Shown in pieces: positions 1 through 5,516 of a stretch of 18,720 nt of DNA. The position numbers and the translations under genes were made by a program. The stretch lies in the NCBI GenBank assembly GCA_937965895.1, contig CALCKS010000127.1, forward strand, positions 1-18,720, written 5' to 3'. How positions within the stretch are numbered: the stretch's first letter is position 1; each line of letters begins with the position of its first letter. Origin of the DNA: an uncultured Campylobacter sp. GTDB taxonomy: Bacteria; Campylobacterota; Campylobacteria; Campylobacterales; Campylobacteraceae. The notes below the pieces were generated by a model. That model was not told the origin of the DNA and did no database searches. It saw only the letters and a program-made list of their open reading frames with translations.

Positions 1-40
1 GGATTGACCTATTTTAGGCAACTTTACATTTAAGCTACTG

Positions 41-166
41 CTAAGCCAAATTTAATGCATCGTCGTAGCTTTTCGCGCCCGCAGTCTCGTAGCCTTGCGC
101 CTCCAGATACGCGCACATCATCTCAAGCAGCATATTTTCGTCCTCGACGATCAAAATTTTACTCAT
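41..166 (-). pseudogene. Truncated response regulator (receiver-domain N-terminus only)
   Basis: The minus strand encodes a 41-residue peptide beginning MSKILIVEDENMLLEMMCAY, the first beta strand, acidic pocket (E-D-E) and first helix of a CheY-like receiver domain. It stops at TAG (41-43), before the phosphorylated aspartate, although whole response regulators are about 220 residues. In another frame, positions 33 down to 1 read L-N-V-K-L-P-K-I-G, which resembles the receiver beta-3 motif D-V-x-L-P-x-x-x-G. This suggests a frameshift with a short deletion rather than a clean cut. The remnant lies downstream of the DUF1104-like gene on the same strand, an arrangement fitting a former two-component operon. 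The receiver start is clear; the cause of the break is inferred, because the window ends here. Confidence 0.72.
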
Positions 167-336
167 TTTCGCTCCGTTTTTGTTTGCTTTTGTCGTTTTA
201 CGGTGTTTTATCCGCTCGATCTTATTATATCTGTCGGCGCGGCTTTACACTAAATTTCTCGCCAAACATCTCAAATTTGCGTTAAATTTATCAAATTTCA
301 TCTAAATTTGAAGGTAAAATTTCATAAATTTATAAG

Positions 337-363
337 TTCGAGCCTCCAAAAAGGAAGCTCGAA
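337..363 (-). terminator. Hairpin downstream of the DUF1104-like gene
   Basis: An 11-base stem with one mismatch (TTCGAGCCTCC / GGAAGCTCGAA) and an AAAAA loop sits directly after the stop codon of the minus-strand gene ending at 369. The T-run is better on the plus side (364-367) than on the minus side, so it may be bidirectional or a stabilising 3' hairpin. It separates the secreted protein gene from the broken response regulator. Confidence 0.55.
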
Positions 364-368
364 TTTTA

Positions 369-857
369 TTATTTCATCGGCTGTTTTGGGCCCTTGTAGC
401 CGCCAGCTTGATTGCAATCTCCGGCATTTGCACAGTCCTGCGCCATCATGCCTTTACCGCTGTGCTTAAATCCGCCCTTAAAATCGTGTTTAAATTTCTT
501 ATGTAGATCATCGTTGTGATCTTTTAGCTCGATATCAAGCCTTTTGGCCTCCGCCACGCTTAGCGAGCCAACCTTGTCGTTGTAGCTTTTGCGAAAATCC
601 TGCATGAAATTTTGTCTATCGGCGACGCTCATAGCATCCATTTTCTTTACCATCTCGGCTTTTAGCCCGCGCTTAACCTCTTTTGCCTCGTATCTTAGCT
701 TGCCAGCGCGTTTGTCTATCTCAAACGCTACCTCGCTAAGCGTCTTAGCATCGGCATTTGCGACCATTTTATAAAGCTCATCGTTCGTGCTATTTTCAAG
801 CGAAGCGGCAAAAAGCCCGCCCGCAACCAACATACTAATCAAAACTACTTTTTTCAT
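369..857 (-). CDS. Secreted DUF1104-like protein with C-terminal Cys/Gly/His-rich tail
   Basis: A 162-residue protein with a cleavable signal peptide (MKKVVLISMLVAGGLFAAS, cut near residue 18). The region around residues 25-60 (E-L-Y-K-M-V-A-N-A-D-A-K-T-L-S-E-V) resembles the DUF1104 family of small periplasmic epsilonproteobacterial proteins. The charged helical middle (residues 55-125) looks like CpxP/Spy-type periplasmic sensors or chaperones. The tail holds several His and Lys, Met-Met, and two cysteines in D-C-A-N-A-G-D-C, which could bind metal (inference). A good RBS (AAGGAG) precedes the ATG. It lies upstream of a broken response regulator on the same strand, so it may be the leftover periplasmic partner of a lost two-component system. 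Family assignment is from memory of sequence pattern; function is unknown. Confidence 0.75.
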   Translation of the reverse strand: MKKVVLISMLVAGGLFAASLENSTNDELYKMVANADAKTLSEVAFEIDKRAGKLRYEAKEVKRGLKAEMVKKMDAMSVADRQNFMQDFRKSYNDKVGSLSVAEAKRLDIELKDHNDDLHKKFKHDFKGGFKHSGKGMMAQDCANAGDCNQAGGYKGPKQPMK

Positions 858-911
858 TTTCTCTCCTTCAAAAAGATGAGCGAAGTTTAAAGAAAAGTCG
901 TGAAAAAAATG

Positions 912-1751
912 TTAATTTAAAATTTCGTTGATTTTTTTGACGAAATTTAGCGGATTTACCTGCACGCCGCCCGCGATCACGCCAAAGTGTAGGTGCGGCC
1001 CACTCACTCGCCCGCTAGCGCCGCTAAGCGCGATGGTATCGCCTTTTTTGACGCTTTGTCCGACTTTTACGTTTAGCGAGCTTAGATGATAGTACTGCGT
1101 GTAAATGCCCTCGCCGTGATCTATCACCACAGATCCGCCAGCATAGTAGCGATCTTTTGCGATGGCGACTACGCCGTCGTTTGCCGCGATTACGGACGTG
1201 CCGACCGCCGCTCTAAAGTCCGTGCCGCCGTGGTAGCTTTTTAAAGTGCCGTTAAATACGCGCGCAGTGCCAAACGGGCTCGTGATCGCAGAACTCATCG
1301 GCAGGATAAATTTGGAGTCAAATTTTAACCCGGCGTTAGCAGTGGCATAGATTTTATTCGCCTCCTCGCGCTCCTCCTCGATACGCTTTAGTACCTCTTT
1401 TGGAGGCGTCACCTTGCTGCCCTCGACGGTTATTTTTTCTTTTTTGTATTCGCCCTCTACGATCTTAAAAACCATCGTCTCATCGCCGCCTTTAAGCCCG
1501 TTTATTAGCTTGATCTCGCCTTTTTGGCGGTATCCCGCGGAAACGATGGCAAATTTTAAATTTTCATCCCCTGGCACGTTAAGCCAGCGCTTTTTCTTGC
1601 CATCTATGCTTAAATTTCCTGCAAATTTCGCCTCCACCTGCACTATCTCCACGTCGCCGTTTACGATAGTCTGAGTTTCGCTCGGCGCGCTGCCCTGCAC
1701 TTTTGCGCTCAAATTTAAACAGATCAAAACAGCCAAAATAATTTTTTTCAT
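912..1751 (-). CDS. M23-family murein metallopeptidase (LytM/peptidoglycan endopeptidase type)
   Basis: A 279-residue secreted protein with signal peptide at about 1-20. The N-terminal half (30-115) is a beta-rich domain, followed by a short charged helix (116-140). The C-terminal half is a complete M23 domain with all zinc and catalytic residues visible: H174 and D178 in the HxxxD motif, H222 in Y-Y-H-L, and H253/H255 in G-P-H-L-H-F-G. It is therefore likely an active zinc endopeptidase that trims peptide cross-links in the periplasm; in Campylobacter and Helicobacter such enzymes help set helical cell shape. It could be one of several M23 paralogs (Pgp3/Csd-type), and I cannot tell which. 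An RBS AAAGGAT precedes the ATG. The DUF1104-like gene follows 54 bases downstream on the same strand with no obvious terminator between them. Confidence 0.9.
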   Translation of the reverse strand: MKKIILAVLICLNLSAKVQGSAPSETQTIVNGDVEIVQVEAKFAGNLSIDGKKKRWLNVPGDENLKFAIVSAGYRQKGEIKLINGLKGGDETMVFKIVEGEYKKEKITVEGSKVTPPKEVLKRIEEEREEANKIYATANAGLKFDSKFILPMSSAITSPFGTARVFNGTLKSYHGGTDFRAAVGTSVIAANDGVVAIAKDRYYAGGSVVIDHGEGIYTQYYHLSSLNVKVGQSVKKGDTIALSGASGRVSGPHLHFGVIAGGVQVNPLNFVKKINEILN

Positions 1752-1805
1752 TTATATCCTTTACGTAACTTTAACGAATAATCTTTAAATTTAATAAAAA
1801 AATAC

Positions 1806-1811
1806 TATAAT
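1806..1811 (+). promoter_or_regulatory. -10 box of the SYLF-protein gene
   Basis: A perfect TATAAT follows an A/T-rich run, as in Campylobacter sigma-70 promoters, which often lack a clear -35. It lies 32 bases before the ATG at 1844, with an AAAGGAA RBS at 1831-1837. The 92-base divergent gap 1752-1843 must also hold the promoter of the M23 gene, which I could not pinpoint. Confidence 0.6.
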
Positions 1812-1843
1812 AGCGGGTAAATTTTACGAAAAAGGAAACAAAA

Positions 1844-2509
1844 ATGAAAAGGTTTTTAAAGCTTGCCGCTTGCGCGCTTTTGCTAGGCCAGCTTGCTTAT
1901 GCGGATTTTACGCAAAATCAAAAAGTACGAACTTCATTTGATATCTTAAACGATTTGGGCTCTAGAAAACTGCTAAATTTAAAAGATACTAGCGAAATAA
2001 GAGGCATCATGGTCATCCCTGAAGTAGTTAGCGGCGGGCTAGTCGTGACGACTCATACTGGAGACGGTATATTCGTCGGCAGAAACGACGAAAATGAATG
2101 GAGTAGTCCTATATTTATAAATTTTAAAGGCGGTGGCATAGGTCTACAAGGCGGCTATAAATCAACCGACCTTGTTGTGCTTTTTAAATCAAGAAGGTCG
2201 TATGCAGGACTAATAAACGGTAAAGGTCAAATCGATCTTAGCGCCGATGCCGTAGTGTTAGCGGCCGGCGAAAAAGCCGGTGTAATGAGCGATCTGCCTG
2301 AAATTACGGCTTGGGCTACGCTTAGAGGTAAAAGTAGAGGCCTTTTTGCAGGCGTTAGCATAAATACCTCTTTGGTAGTCGTCGACAAGCAGGCTACGTA
2401 TGATTATTACGATAGAATGTACGATATGGAGGACATCTACAACAACTCTCCGAAAGACTCAAGATATACAAAAACGCTAAAAGAAGTATTGAATAAATAT
2501 TTTAAATAA
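1844..2509 (+). CDS. Secreted SYLF (Ysc84/DUF500) domain protein
   Basis: A 221-residue protein with a signal peptide (residues 1-20, cut after A-Y-A). The rest is a SYLF/Ysc84 domain: R-G-I-M-V-I-P-E-V-V-S-G-G near 53-65, the G-D-G-I-F-V-G-R segment, W-S-S-P-I-F-I near 86-92, the glycine-rich G-G-G-I-G-L-Q-G-G at 96-104, and S-R-G-L-F-A-G-V-S near 164-172. SYLF domains bind phosphoinositides in eukaryotes; bacterial secreted members are lipid-associated proteins of unclear role. The length is typical of bacterial members. The gene stands alone with its own promoter, divergent from the M23 peptidase and convergent with the 69-residue acidic ORF. Family call is firm; function is not known. Confidence 0.88.
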   Translation: MKRFLKLAACALLLGQLAYADFTQNQKVRTSFDILNDLGSRKLLNLKDTSEIRGIMVIPEVVSGGLVVTTHTGDGIFVGRNDENEWSSPIFINFKGGGIGLQGGYKSTDLVVLFKSRRSYAGLINGKGQIDLSADAVVLAAGEKAGVMSDLPEITAWATLRGKSRGLFAGVSINTSLVVVDKQATYDYYDRMYDMEDIYNNSPKDSRYTKTLKEVLNKYFK

Positions 2510-2522
2510 TTAAAAGGAAAAA

Positions 2523-2548
2523 ACGGTTTGGCCTAGCGGCTAAACCGT
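2523..2548 (-). terminator. Intrinsic terminator of the 69-residue acidic ORF
   Basis: An 11-base stem (ACGGTTTGGCC / GGCTAAACCGT, one G-U pair) with a TAGC loop. On the minus strand it is followed by TTTTTTCCTTTT, a proper T-run. It overlaps the last codons and stop of the minus gene ending at 2540 and may also slow transcription arriving from the convergent SYLF gene. Confidence 0.75.
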
Positions 2549-2749
2549 ATAAAGAGAGACGAATCTCTTTTTGTTGATCGGCGAAAACTGCGTCATATAT
2601 TCAAACGCTTCTTCATAGTCTCCGTCGGTATATTTTGCGACCTCTTCGATAAGCTCGAAAAGCTCTTCATCGTCAAGCGATTCAAAGTTACCTCGGTTTT
2701 CTAAAACCTCCAGCAAAACCGCTTCAAGCTCTAGCTCGTCGTACGTCAT
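2540..2749 (-). CDS. Small acidic hypothetical protein (69 aa)
   Basis: I do not recognise a family. The 69-residue product is strongly acidic over residues 1-50 (repeated D-E-L-E / L-L-E-V-L-E / D-D-E-E-L-F-E-L-I-E-E) and predicted all-helical, with a less charged C-terminus containing S-P-I-N-K-K-R-F. There is no signal peptide or membrane segment, so it is probably cytoplasmic. Support for a real gene: an ATG with a GGGAAG RBS, good codon use, and a terminator hairpin exactly at its 3' end. It could be a small adaptor or a nucleic-acid-mimic type protein, but that is only a guess from charge. Confidence 0.65.
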   Translation of the reverse strand: MTYDELELEAVLLEVLENRGNFESLDDEELFELIEEVAKYTDGDYEEAFEYMTQFSPINKKRFVSLYTV

Positions 2750-2868
2750 GGCTTCCCTTTTAAAATTTTTGCGGAATTATGCCAAAATAACCTTTATAAC
2801 CGCTTAGTCAAAATCTCCATTTTTTGAGAATTGGTCTTAAATTTATCGCATTATCAGCTTTTTTTTAC

Positions 2869-2874
2869 TATAAT
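2869..2874 (+). promoter_or_regulatory. -10 box of the Fur-family regulator gene
   Basis: TATAAT preceded by an eight-T run (2859-2866) and A/T-rich sequence, 35 bases before the ATG at 2910. This matches the Campylobacter sigma-70 pattern of a T-rich stretch directly upstream of the -10. Confidence 0.6.
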
Positions 2875-2909
2875 AAAAATTAATTTTAATTGGCTGAAAC
2901 GGCGGCAAA

Positions 2910-3347
2910 ATGCACACTTTTGATAAATTTTATATGAAATTTTTAGAGCTTTTACGGGATTACGGATATAAAAATTCCGCCGCAAAAGAGCAAATTTTAA
3001 AAATTTTATTTTCCAGCGACGAGCACCTTAGTGCGAGCGAAATACAAAATAAGATCAAAAGCGAATTTAGACGAAACGTGAGCCTCACGGCGATCTATCA
3101 GTTTTTAAATTTTTTGCAGGATTTCGGACTCGTTCTTAGCTTTGAAGAGAGCGGGATAAATAGATTCGAGCTAAATTTAAAGTCGCATCACGACCATCTA
3201 ATCTGCATAAAATGCGGCGTAGCGGAGAGTTTTTTTGATAAAGATATAGAGGAAAAACAAGAGCAAATTTGTTTAAATTTAGGTTTCAAACTCGAGGGGC
3301 ACGCTATGATTTTATACGGAATTTGTCCAAAGTGCCAAAATAAATAG
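2910..3347 (+). CDS. Fur-family metalloregulator, paralog adjacent to the ferrosome-like operon
   Basis: A 145-residue Fur/PerR/Zur-type repressor. Residues about 10-85 form the winged helix. The dimerisation half has the metal-site segment H-H-D-H at 93-96, followed by C99-x-x-C102, and a second zinc pair C139-P-K-C142, the usual structural zinc knuckles. In the recognition helix the family's T-V-Y-R is A-I-Y-Q (61-64), so operator preference may differ from the housekeeping Fur. It lies immediately upstream of the nine-gene operon, separated by a perfect 8-5-8 palindrome (3364-3384) that is a natural target. I infer that it controls the operon in response to iron or peroxide. Which metal it senses cannot be read from sequence. 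The RBS is weak (GGCGGC), so expression may be low. Confidence 0.9.
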   Translation: MHTFDKFYMKFLELLRDYGYKNSAAKEQILKILFSSDEHLSASEIQNKIKSEFRRNVSLTAIYQFLNFLQDFGLVLSFEESGINRFELNLKSHHDHLICIKCGVAESFFDKDIEEKQEQICLNLGFKLEGHAMILYGICPKCQNK

Positions 3348-3363
3348 CCTATTTTGCGCCTCT

Positions 3364-3384
3364 TTATCAAAAATGATTTGATAA
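3364..3384 (+). promoter_or_regulatory. Palindromic operator between Fur-family gene and ferrosome-like operon
   Basis: TTATCAAA-N5-TTTGATAA is a perfect inverted repeat with 8-base arms, containing the TGATAA half-site typical of Fur-family boxes (Fur consensus halves are GATAAT/ATTATC). It is followed by further GAT steps (AACGAT). It lies 72 bases before the first gene of the operon. Which Fur-family protein binds it (Fur, PerR or the neighbouring paralog) is inferred from position only. Confidence 0.7.
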
Positions 3385-3427
3385 CGATATGCAAAAAAGT
3401 TTCAGTTAAATTTAAGCGTAGCAAATA

Positions 3428-3433
3428 GATAAT
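3428..3433 (+). promoter_or_regulatory. Possible -10 box of the ferrosome-like operon
   Basis: TAGATAAT contains the -10-like GATAAT, 23 bases before the ATG at 3457. An AAGGAG RBS (3447-3452) follows. If this is the promoter, the palindrome at 3364-3384 lies upstream of the -35 position, so an alternative start nearer the palindrome is also possible. Confidence 0.35.
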
Positions 3434-3456
3434 ACGCCAAAAAACAAAGGAGAAAC

Positions 3457-3798
3457 ATGAGTGCAGCGCCACATATACCATCGGAGTTAGTCTTACGCAT
3501 AGCTTCGTATTTCACGCCGATCCACCACGTCGCAGGCCGCCTAAGAGTCCGCGTCAGCAGCGATATCAAAAAAGAAGCGGACAGCTTGCCATTAGAAAAA
3601 ATAGATCAAACGATCAAGCAAATAGACGGCATAAAAAACGTCAAATTTAACAAGCTAATCGGCTCTGCAACGATCGAGTACGACCACGAAATTTTCCCGA
3701 AAAAGATGTGGGACGATCTGCTAAAAGGCGAAAATTTACACGAAATTTCAGCCCTCATCAACAACCTAGCTCAAAAAGCTACCGGCGGTGCAGGATGA
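3457..3798 (+). CDS. HMA2/R-motif domain protein, first gene of the ferrosome-like operon
   Basis: A 113-residue protein. After an N-terminal helix it carries H23-H24-V-A-G-R28-L-R30-V-R32, then a beta-alpha-beta-like stretch to about residue 78 (I-D-G-I-K-N-V-K-F-N near 57-66; S-A-T-I-E-Y near 70-75). This is the layout of the HMA-like domain found at the N-terminus of some P1B ATPases, but with an arginine-rich motif in place of the metal-binding C-x-x-C. The same H...R-x-R layout occurs at residues 11-18 of the ATPase at 5500, so this is a stand-alone copy of that domain. It may be a partner or regulatory domain of the ATPase on the organelle membrane (inference; FezC-like is possible). 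Strong AAGGAG RBS; its stop overlaps the next start as ATGA. Confidence 0.75.
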   Translation: MSAAPHIPSELVLRIASYFTPIHHVAGRLRVRVSSDIKKEADSLPLEKIDQTIKQIDGIKNVKFNKLIGSATIEYDHEIFPKKMWDDLLKGENLHEISALINNLAQKATGGAG

Positions 3799-4442
3799 AC
3801 GAGGAGCTAAAGCAAGCCGCAAATGCGGTATTTTTACTAGAGTCGCAGGGGGTTAAATTTTACGAAAACGTCTGCAAAAAAGATGAAATTTTTGATCAAA
3901 TTTTAGCGGTGAGGCAAAGTGGGCTAGAGCTTTTAAAGCCATACGCAGACCCCGCCGATCCGCAAGTTTTTTGCGCTTTAGCGTGCGAGGATCTTGATGC
4001 TTGTTTTATAAAAGCGCTAAACTACGAGTTTGAGCTAAATGCGTTTTATGAAAATTTTACCGATAGCCTGAGCGATGAAAATTTTAAAGATATTTGCTTT
4101 AGGCTCTGGGCTACGTCAAATAACGAATACATCCCAGCTCTAAAAGCAAAACTGGCTCAAATTTTAGCTACGCAGTTTCAAGGTGCGGATAACACAAGCC
4201 AAGAGGAGCAGGCGCAAACGGCTCAAAATCCGAGCGACAATATCCTAAACGCTTTTGATTCGCAGAGCTTTAAGCAAATCAGCCAGACACTAGAGCGCAT
4301 AGGCTCTGGGCAAGGCAGCAAAGAGGACGCGATCGCGCTTTTAAACAATCCGAATTTTTCATTTTTCGGCGGTTTGGCGCTTGGCGGACTAGCCAGCATG
4401 ATGCTCAGTAAAAATTTAGACAAAAACAAAGATAAAGAATAA
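3795..4442 (+). CDS. Ferritin-like helical protein with C-terminal glycine-zipper membrane segment
   Basis: I start this at ATG 3795, overlapping the previous stop (ATGA) with GGTGCAGG just upstream; the longer open frame back to 3708 runs through the preceding gene. The product has 215 residues. Residues 1-125 look like a four-helix bundle with acidic residues placed as in rubrerythrin/ferritin-like proteins: E16 and E24 in L-L-E-S-Q-G-V-K-F-Y-E, E45 in G-L-E-L-L, E78/E80 in N-Y-E-F-E-L-N-A-F-Y-E, and E111 in N-N-E-Y. C60 and C64 are also present. A Gln/Asn-rich linker (128-150) and a short helix (155-185) lead to a glycine-zipper segment F-F-G-G-L-A-L-G-G-L-A-S-M-M-L (190-204) and a Lys/Asp tail. 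It may oxidise or hold iron at the organelle membrane. The ferritin-like call is by helix pattern only. Confidence 0.65.
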   Translation: MNEELKQAANAVFLLESQGVKFYENVCKKDEIFDQILAVRQSGLELLKPYADPADPQVFCALACEDLDACFIKALNYEFELNAFYENFTDSLSDENFKDICFRLWATSNNEYIPALKAKLAQILATQFQGADNTSQEEQAQTAQNPSDNILNAFDSQSFKQISQTLERIGSGQGSKEDAIALLNNPNFSFFGGLALGGLASMMLSKNLDKNKDKE

Positions 4443-4464
4443 AATTTAACACAAAGGATAAAAA

Positions 4465-4857
4465 ATGGCATTACCGTTTATCGCAGGAGCAATCTTAGGA
4501 GGTTTAGCCGTCGCGGCTTTTAACAACAAAGACAAAATCAAATCAACCCTTGAAAGCGGACTAGATAAAGGCAAAGAATTTGCCGAAAACGCAAAGGAAT
4601 TTGCCGAGAAAAAAATAGGCGAAGCAAAAGAGTACGCCGAGAAAAAATTTGCTAAAACAAGTGAAGAGGCAACCGAAACAAAAAAACGCACAAGACGCAC
4701 TAGCGCCGAAGTAGCCGCTGAAAAAGAAGCCAAAAAAACAAAATCTAAGAAAAAAAGCGCTCCAAGAGCTAAAAAAGCTCCGGCAAAAGCAGCCGAGCAA
4801 ACCGAAAGCCTAGCCGAAGATATCGCAAACGCGCTTGAGCCAAATTTAGAAAAATAA
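4465..4857 (+). CDS. YtxH-like membrane-anchored coiled-coil protein with Lys/Ala-rich tail
   Basis: A 130-residue protein in three parts. First, a short hydrophobic glycine-zipper segment F-I-A-G-A-I-L-G-G-L-A-V-A-A-F (5-19). Second, an amphipathic repeat (20-70) built from K-E-F-A-E / K-E-Y-A-E units, resembling YtxH and LEA-type helices. Third, a basic tail (73-112) rich in Lys, Ala and Arg, like histone-H1-type tails, ending in an acidic helix. The layout suggests one end in a membrane and a charged face that binds lipid, polyphosphate or mineral surface; this is inference. It starts 22 bases after the previous gene with an AAAGGAT RBS, and ends 12 bases before the next. No enzymatic motif is visible. 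Confidence 0.75.
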   Translation: MALPFIAGAILGGLAVAAFNNKDKIKSTLESGLDKGKEFAENAKEFAEKKIGEAKEYAEKKFAKTSEEATETKKRTRRTSAEVAAEKEAKKTKSKKKSAPRAKKAPAKAAEQTESLAEDIANALEPNLEK

Positions 4858-4869
4858 TAAAGGTAAAAT

Positions 4870-5175
4870 ATGAATCTAACATCAACAACCAGACTCCCAC
4901 TGGACCATATGATAAGCGGCGCGCTAATCGGCGCGATAGCAGCCGGCGGCGTAGGTATACTAAACTATAAAAAAGGTAGCGCAAGCAAGGCCGAAGTAGT
5001 CGCAAAAACGACCAAAACCGCGATCCAAGGCGGTATCGTCACGGCATGCGCCATTAGCGCGTCAAACAAACTAGTCTCTGCACGCTATTTTGCTGCGGCC
5101 GTCACCGTAGCCGTAGGTATCGCAGGCGTGGTCGCGACGGAGAATTTAATCAAAAATTTAGAGGAAAGTAAATGA
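4870..5175 (+). CDS. MamC-like small membrane protein
   Basis: A 101-residue protein with hydrophobic segments at about 14-32, 50-66 and 70-91. The first has G-A-L-I-G followed by small residues. The loop K-K-G-S-A-S-K-A-E-V-V-A-K-T-T-K-T-A (34-51) and the following G-G-I-V-T-A match, in order and spacing, the layout I recall for magnetosome protein MamC/Mms13 (G-A-L-V-G, then a loop with T-E-A-x-x-x-T-x-K, then G-x-A-T-A). MamC lies in the magnetosome membrane and its loop touches magnetite. Campylobacter is not known to make magnetosomes, so here it may sit in the membrane of an iron-storage compartment. A short RBS (AAAGGT) precedes the ATG; the stop overlaps the next start (ATGA). The similarity is from memory and needs a profile search. 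Confidence 0.6.
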   Translation: MNLTSTTRLPLDHMISGALIGAIAAGGVGILNYKKGSASKAEVVAKTTKTAIQGGIVTACAISASNKLVSARYFAAAVTVAVGIAGVVATENLIKNLEESK

Positions 5176-5516
5176 AAAACCCATACATCAATCAAACTCA
5201 AACAGTAAATCAGCTAAACGACGACGGTAGCACGACGACTACGACTACGACGGTAAAGACTACTGGCGCGCCAAGCGCGTTTGATCGCGGTATAAACGAC
5301 GCGCTAAAAGACTTTGTCCCGGCAAATTTTAACGCGGCAGGCTTTATAAAAGGTGCGCTCATAGGCGGCGTCGTGGCATACGTGCTAACAAACGAAAACG
5401 CGCAAAAAGCGCTATTTTCAGCTATCGCAAAAGGATCAAATTTGCTTCAAGCAGGATTTGAAGAACTAAAAGAGCGATTTGAAGATGTAAAGGCCGAAAT
5501 TGACTCCCAAAAATAA
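5172..5516 (+). CDS. YtxH-like membrane protein with poly-Thr N-terminal linker
   Basis: A 114-residue protein. Residues 1-50 are polar, with seven consecutive threonines at 21-27 encoded by mixed ACG/ACT codons. A hydrophobic segment F-I-K-G-A-L-I-G-G-V-V-A-Y-V-L (58-72) carries the same G-A-L-I-G-G signature as its neighbours. It is followed by an amphipathic helix (78-112) that alternates small and acidic/basic residues, as in YtxH-type proteins. The start overlaps the previous gene by ATGA, and the last 17 bases overlap the start of the ATPase gene, so the two are probably translationally coupled. It is likely a structural partner of the ATPase in the organelle membrane (inference; a FezA-type role is possible but unproven). 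Confidence 0.7.
   Translation: MKNPYINQTQTVNQLNDDGSTTTTTTTVKTTGAPSAFDRGINDALKDFVPANFNAAGFIKGALIGGVVAYVLTNENAQKALFSAIAKGSNLLQAGFEELKERFEDVKAEIDSQK

Noticed and set aside
55..285. Plus-strand ORF of 76 residues at the left end
   Set aside because: It is the complement of the receiver remnant and noncoding sequence, with no RBS and an arginine/serine-rich, non-natural composition.
2859..2866. Eight-T run before the Fur-family gene as a phase-variable tract
   Set aside because: T-rich runs directly upstream of the -10 are a normal part of Campylobacter promoters, and eight bases is short for slippage; phase-variable loci in this group usually use long G or C runs.
3708..3794. Longer start for the ferritin-like gene
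   Set aside because: The 29 extra residues lie inside the HMA2-like gene in another frame and are basic and unstructured; ATG 3795 overlaps the previous stop in the usual coupled manner.
4446..4800. Minus-strand ORFs rich in Phe, Ser and Cys opposite the coiled-coil gene
   Set aside because: These are shadows of a Lys/Glu/Ala-rich coding sequence and have no RBS or plausible composition.
5228..5262. ACG/ACT trinucleotide repeat encoding poly-Thr as a slippage switch
   Set aside because: Repeat units are three bases and imperfect, so length change would not shift the frame; it is a polar linker.
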